Source of the DNA: a bacterium 42_11
Lineage (GTDB): Bacteria > Synergistota > GBS-1
Length of the DNA stretch: 7,470 bases
NCBI GenBank assembly: GCA_001508835.1
Contig: LGFB01000058.1
Location: 1 to 7,470, forward strand
Direction: 5' to 3'
Below are positions 6,389 to 7,470 of the stretch, piece after piece. Under the pieces are notes generated by a model. It was not told the origin of the DNA. It saw nothing but the letters and a program-made list of their open reading frames with translations, and made no database searches. The position numbers and the translations under genes were made by a program. Positions within the stretch are counted from its first letter, which is position 1; each line of letters starts with the position of its first letter.

Positions 6389-7369
6389 TCATCCTTTCGC
6401 TGCTTTCAATCCGCTTAAATTCTTTATCATATCGATTAGTTCAACCTCTGGATTTTCGTACGCTTCCTTAACGAGCTGCAGCAATTCTTGCAGCTTCTGA
6501 CCGCTAAAGAGCCGATAGTTTCCCGGATGATGTTCAAGGACAGTTTCCACAGACTGTAAAAGCGCTTCTTCAACCAGCCGGTCGTCGAGAGGATGGGACC
6601 TTACAGATGGCTCCAGTTTGTCCCATACCATCTTCGTTAATTCCAGGCAACTGAAAGGTTCGCTATCTGAAGTAACTATTGCAACTATGCTGTTCTTTAT
6701 CTTTCCCATTCTGCTGCTTATGGCGCCGTACCGTTTTGTACGCAATATGTTTCCCAAAACATACACGAACTCAGCGGGACGAACGTCTCGGAGCGTTTCC
6801 ACATCTATAAAATGTGTTTCAGGCTTTACGTATTCATTAGAAGCCAGACTTTCTCGCATCTGTAACTCTCCTTTTTCATCTGGCTCACTCATGGTTTCCA
6901 TTTCACTCAAAGCGTTGATCGTTCTAACATCTGTGATCTCAGAAGCTGGCAGGATCGAATAGGCATTCTCAGCCAGAACTCTCGACTTGAGTCCTCCCGC
7001 GGCGCTTTCTCCTTTTCCAGCGGCAGCGTATCCGTAAACGAGGCAGTCTGCGCATTCTCCGCACATGCTTCCATTGATATTGCAAGTTTCTTTGATCAAA
7101 TCATGTAAGCGCAGTAATTCTCGGCCTTTGCGGCGTTCCATTGCTATAGCTTTACGTTTTGAAAAAATAACCCGCGAAGCCTTACTCTTATCTTCGATTC
7201 CCAGTGTTATCATTTCTTGAGTTATTCCCTCATCAGTGCGAAATATCGCTTCTGACTCGGTTTTTCTCAAAAGAACAATTGAAATGTACCTGCCGGTGGG
7301 CTTCACCGGGAAAGCCTCATCGTGGAAAAATCCTCCAAAGTTCTCTTCCAAAAACCCTCTCAGCGCCAT
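6389..7369 (-). CDS. csc2: Csc2, Cas7-like backbone subunit of the type I-D complex
   Basis: This 326-residue protein is Csc2, the Cas7-type protein that coats the crRNA in several copies and forms the filament of the I-D complex. It shows a family-like N-terminus with MALRGFLEENFGGFF and YISIVLLRKTES, then a cysteine cluster C96, C103, C106, C109 (CX6CX2CX2C), which would bind zinc as reported for the Thermofilum Csc2 structure. Next come a glycine-rich stretch, the GGLKSRVLAENAYSILP region and a HFIDVETLRDVRPAEF region followed by NILRTKRYGAISSR, with basic residues suited to RNA contact. The start is supported by GAAGGGGGT eight bases upstream. The gene begins 20 bases after the putative cas10d stop, and its stop lies against or overlaps csc1, as in the usual cas10d-csc2-csc1 order. 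Confidence 0.94.
   Translation of the reverse strand: MALRGFLEENFGGFFHDEAFPVKPTGRYISIVLLRKTESEAIFRTDEGITQEMITLGIEDKSKASRVIFSKRKAIAMERRKGRELLRLHDLIKETCNINGSMCGECADCLVYGYAAAGKGESAAGGLKSRVLAENAYSILPASEITDVRTINALSEMETMSEPDEKGELQMRESLASNEYVKPETHFIDVETLRDVRPAEFVYVLGNILRTKRYGAISSRMGKIKNSIVAIVTSDSEPFSCLELTKMVWDKLEPSVRSHPLDDRLVEEALLQSVETVLEHHPGNYRLFSGQKLQELLQLVKEAYENPEVELIDMIKNLSGLKAAKG
6392..6398 (-). promoter_or_regulatory. Ribosome site deciding the csc1 start
   Basis: GAAAGGA within the last csc2 codons matches the anti-Shine-Dalgarno sequence. It sits eight bases before the ATG at 6383 but abuts the ATG at 6392, which favours the inner start for csc1. Confidence 0.55.
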
Positions 7370-7389
7370 GCCAATGTACCCCCTTCTTT

Positions 7390-7470
7390 TCAGCTATTAA
7401 CTTCTTTTCGAGTTTCCAGGTTGATGAGCCTCACATTGCCAAGGAATATGTTTTTATATTTGGCGAAATC
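7390..7470 (-). CDS. C-terminal end of a gene cut by the window edge, probably cas10d (csc3)
   Basis: The minus strand is open from the window edge for 26 codons, reading DFAKYKNIFLGNVRLINLE and ending in ETRKEVNS before a TGA (7392-7390). It stands 20 bases before csc2 on the same strand. In type I-D loci the gene directly before csc2 is normally cas10d, the large subunit that carries the HD nuclease and whose 3' part also yields Cas11d from an internal start. The fragment is too short to recognise on its own, so the name rests on gene order. Confidence 0.6.
   Translation of the reverse strand, partial: DFAKYKNIFLGNVRLINLETRKEVNS

Noticed and set aside
3378..6962. Small open frames on the plus strand and in other frames within the cas genes
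   Set aside because: They lie wholly inside well-supported genes, have no ribosome sites in good context and resemble no family; they are shadows.

Overview
The window is most of a type I-D CRISPR-Cas locus. Every gene and, most probably, the array lie on the minus strand, so the locus reads from right to left. The sequence does not name the host. Strong Shine-Dalgarno sites, four-base ATGA gene overlaps, Lys/Glu-rich proteins and frequent AGA/AGG arginine codons fit a bacterium, perhaps a thermophile such as a member of the Thermotogota. That placement is a low-confidence guess; archaea also carry type I-D.

Layout along the minus strand: the last 26 codons of a gene that by position should be cas10d (csc3) at 7470-7390; csc2 (cas7-like backbone) at 7369-6389; csc1 (cas5-like) at 6383 or 6392 to 5655; cas3' (helicase without an HD nuclease domain) at 5658-3616; a cas4-cas1 fusion at 3619-2036; cas2 at 2039-1764. 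The last three junctions overlap by exactly four bases (ATGA). Next come a small perfect hairpin, a U-rich terminator-like stretch and an AT-rich leader (1763-1594). The CRISPR array follows from 1593 to 5, with 22 identical 36-base repeats and 21 spacers of 36-41 bases. It is probably cut by the left edge.

How the parts work together (family knowledge): Cas4-Cas1 and Cas2 capture and insert new spacers. The array transcript is cut to crRNAs by a Cas6, which is not in this window. Cas10d, Csc2 and Csc1 form the crRNA surveillance complex. Cas3' supplies the DNA-unwinding motor while the HD nuclease sits on Cas10d.

The system is recognisable, but several details are unusual: fused cas4-cas1 in a I-D locus; a well-placed ribosome site and ATG exactly at the Cas4/Cas1 domain border that could give a separate 334-residue Cas1; cas3' occupying the slot where cas6 normally sits; a GC step between the effector genes (about 45%) and the adaptation genes (about 36%); and a leader-adjacent spacer carrying a copy of the crRNA handle. 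I see no wholly new system.
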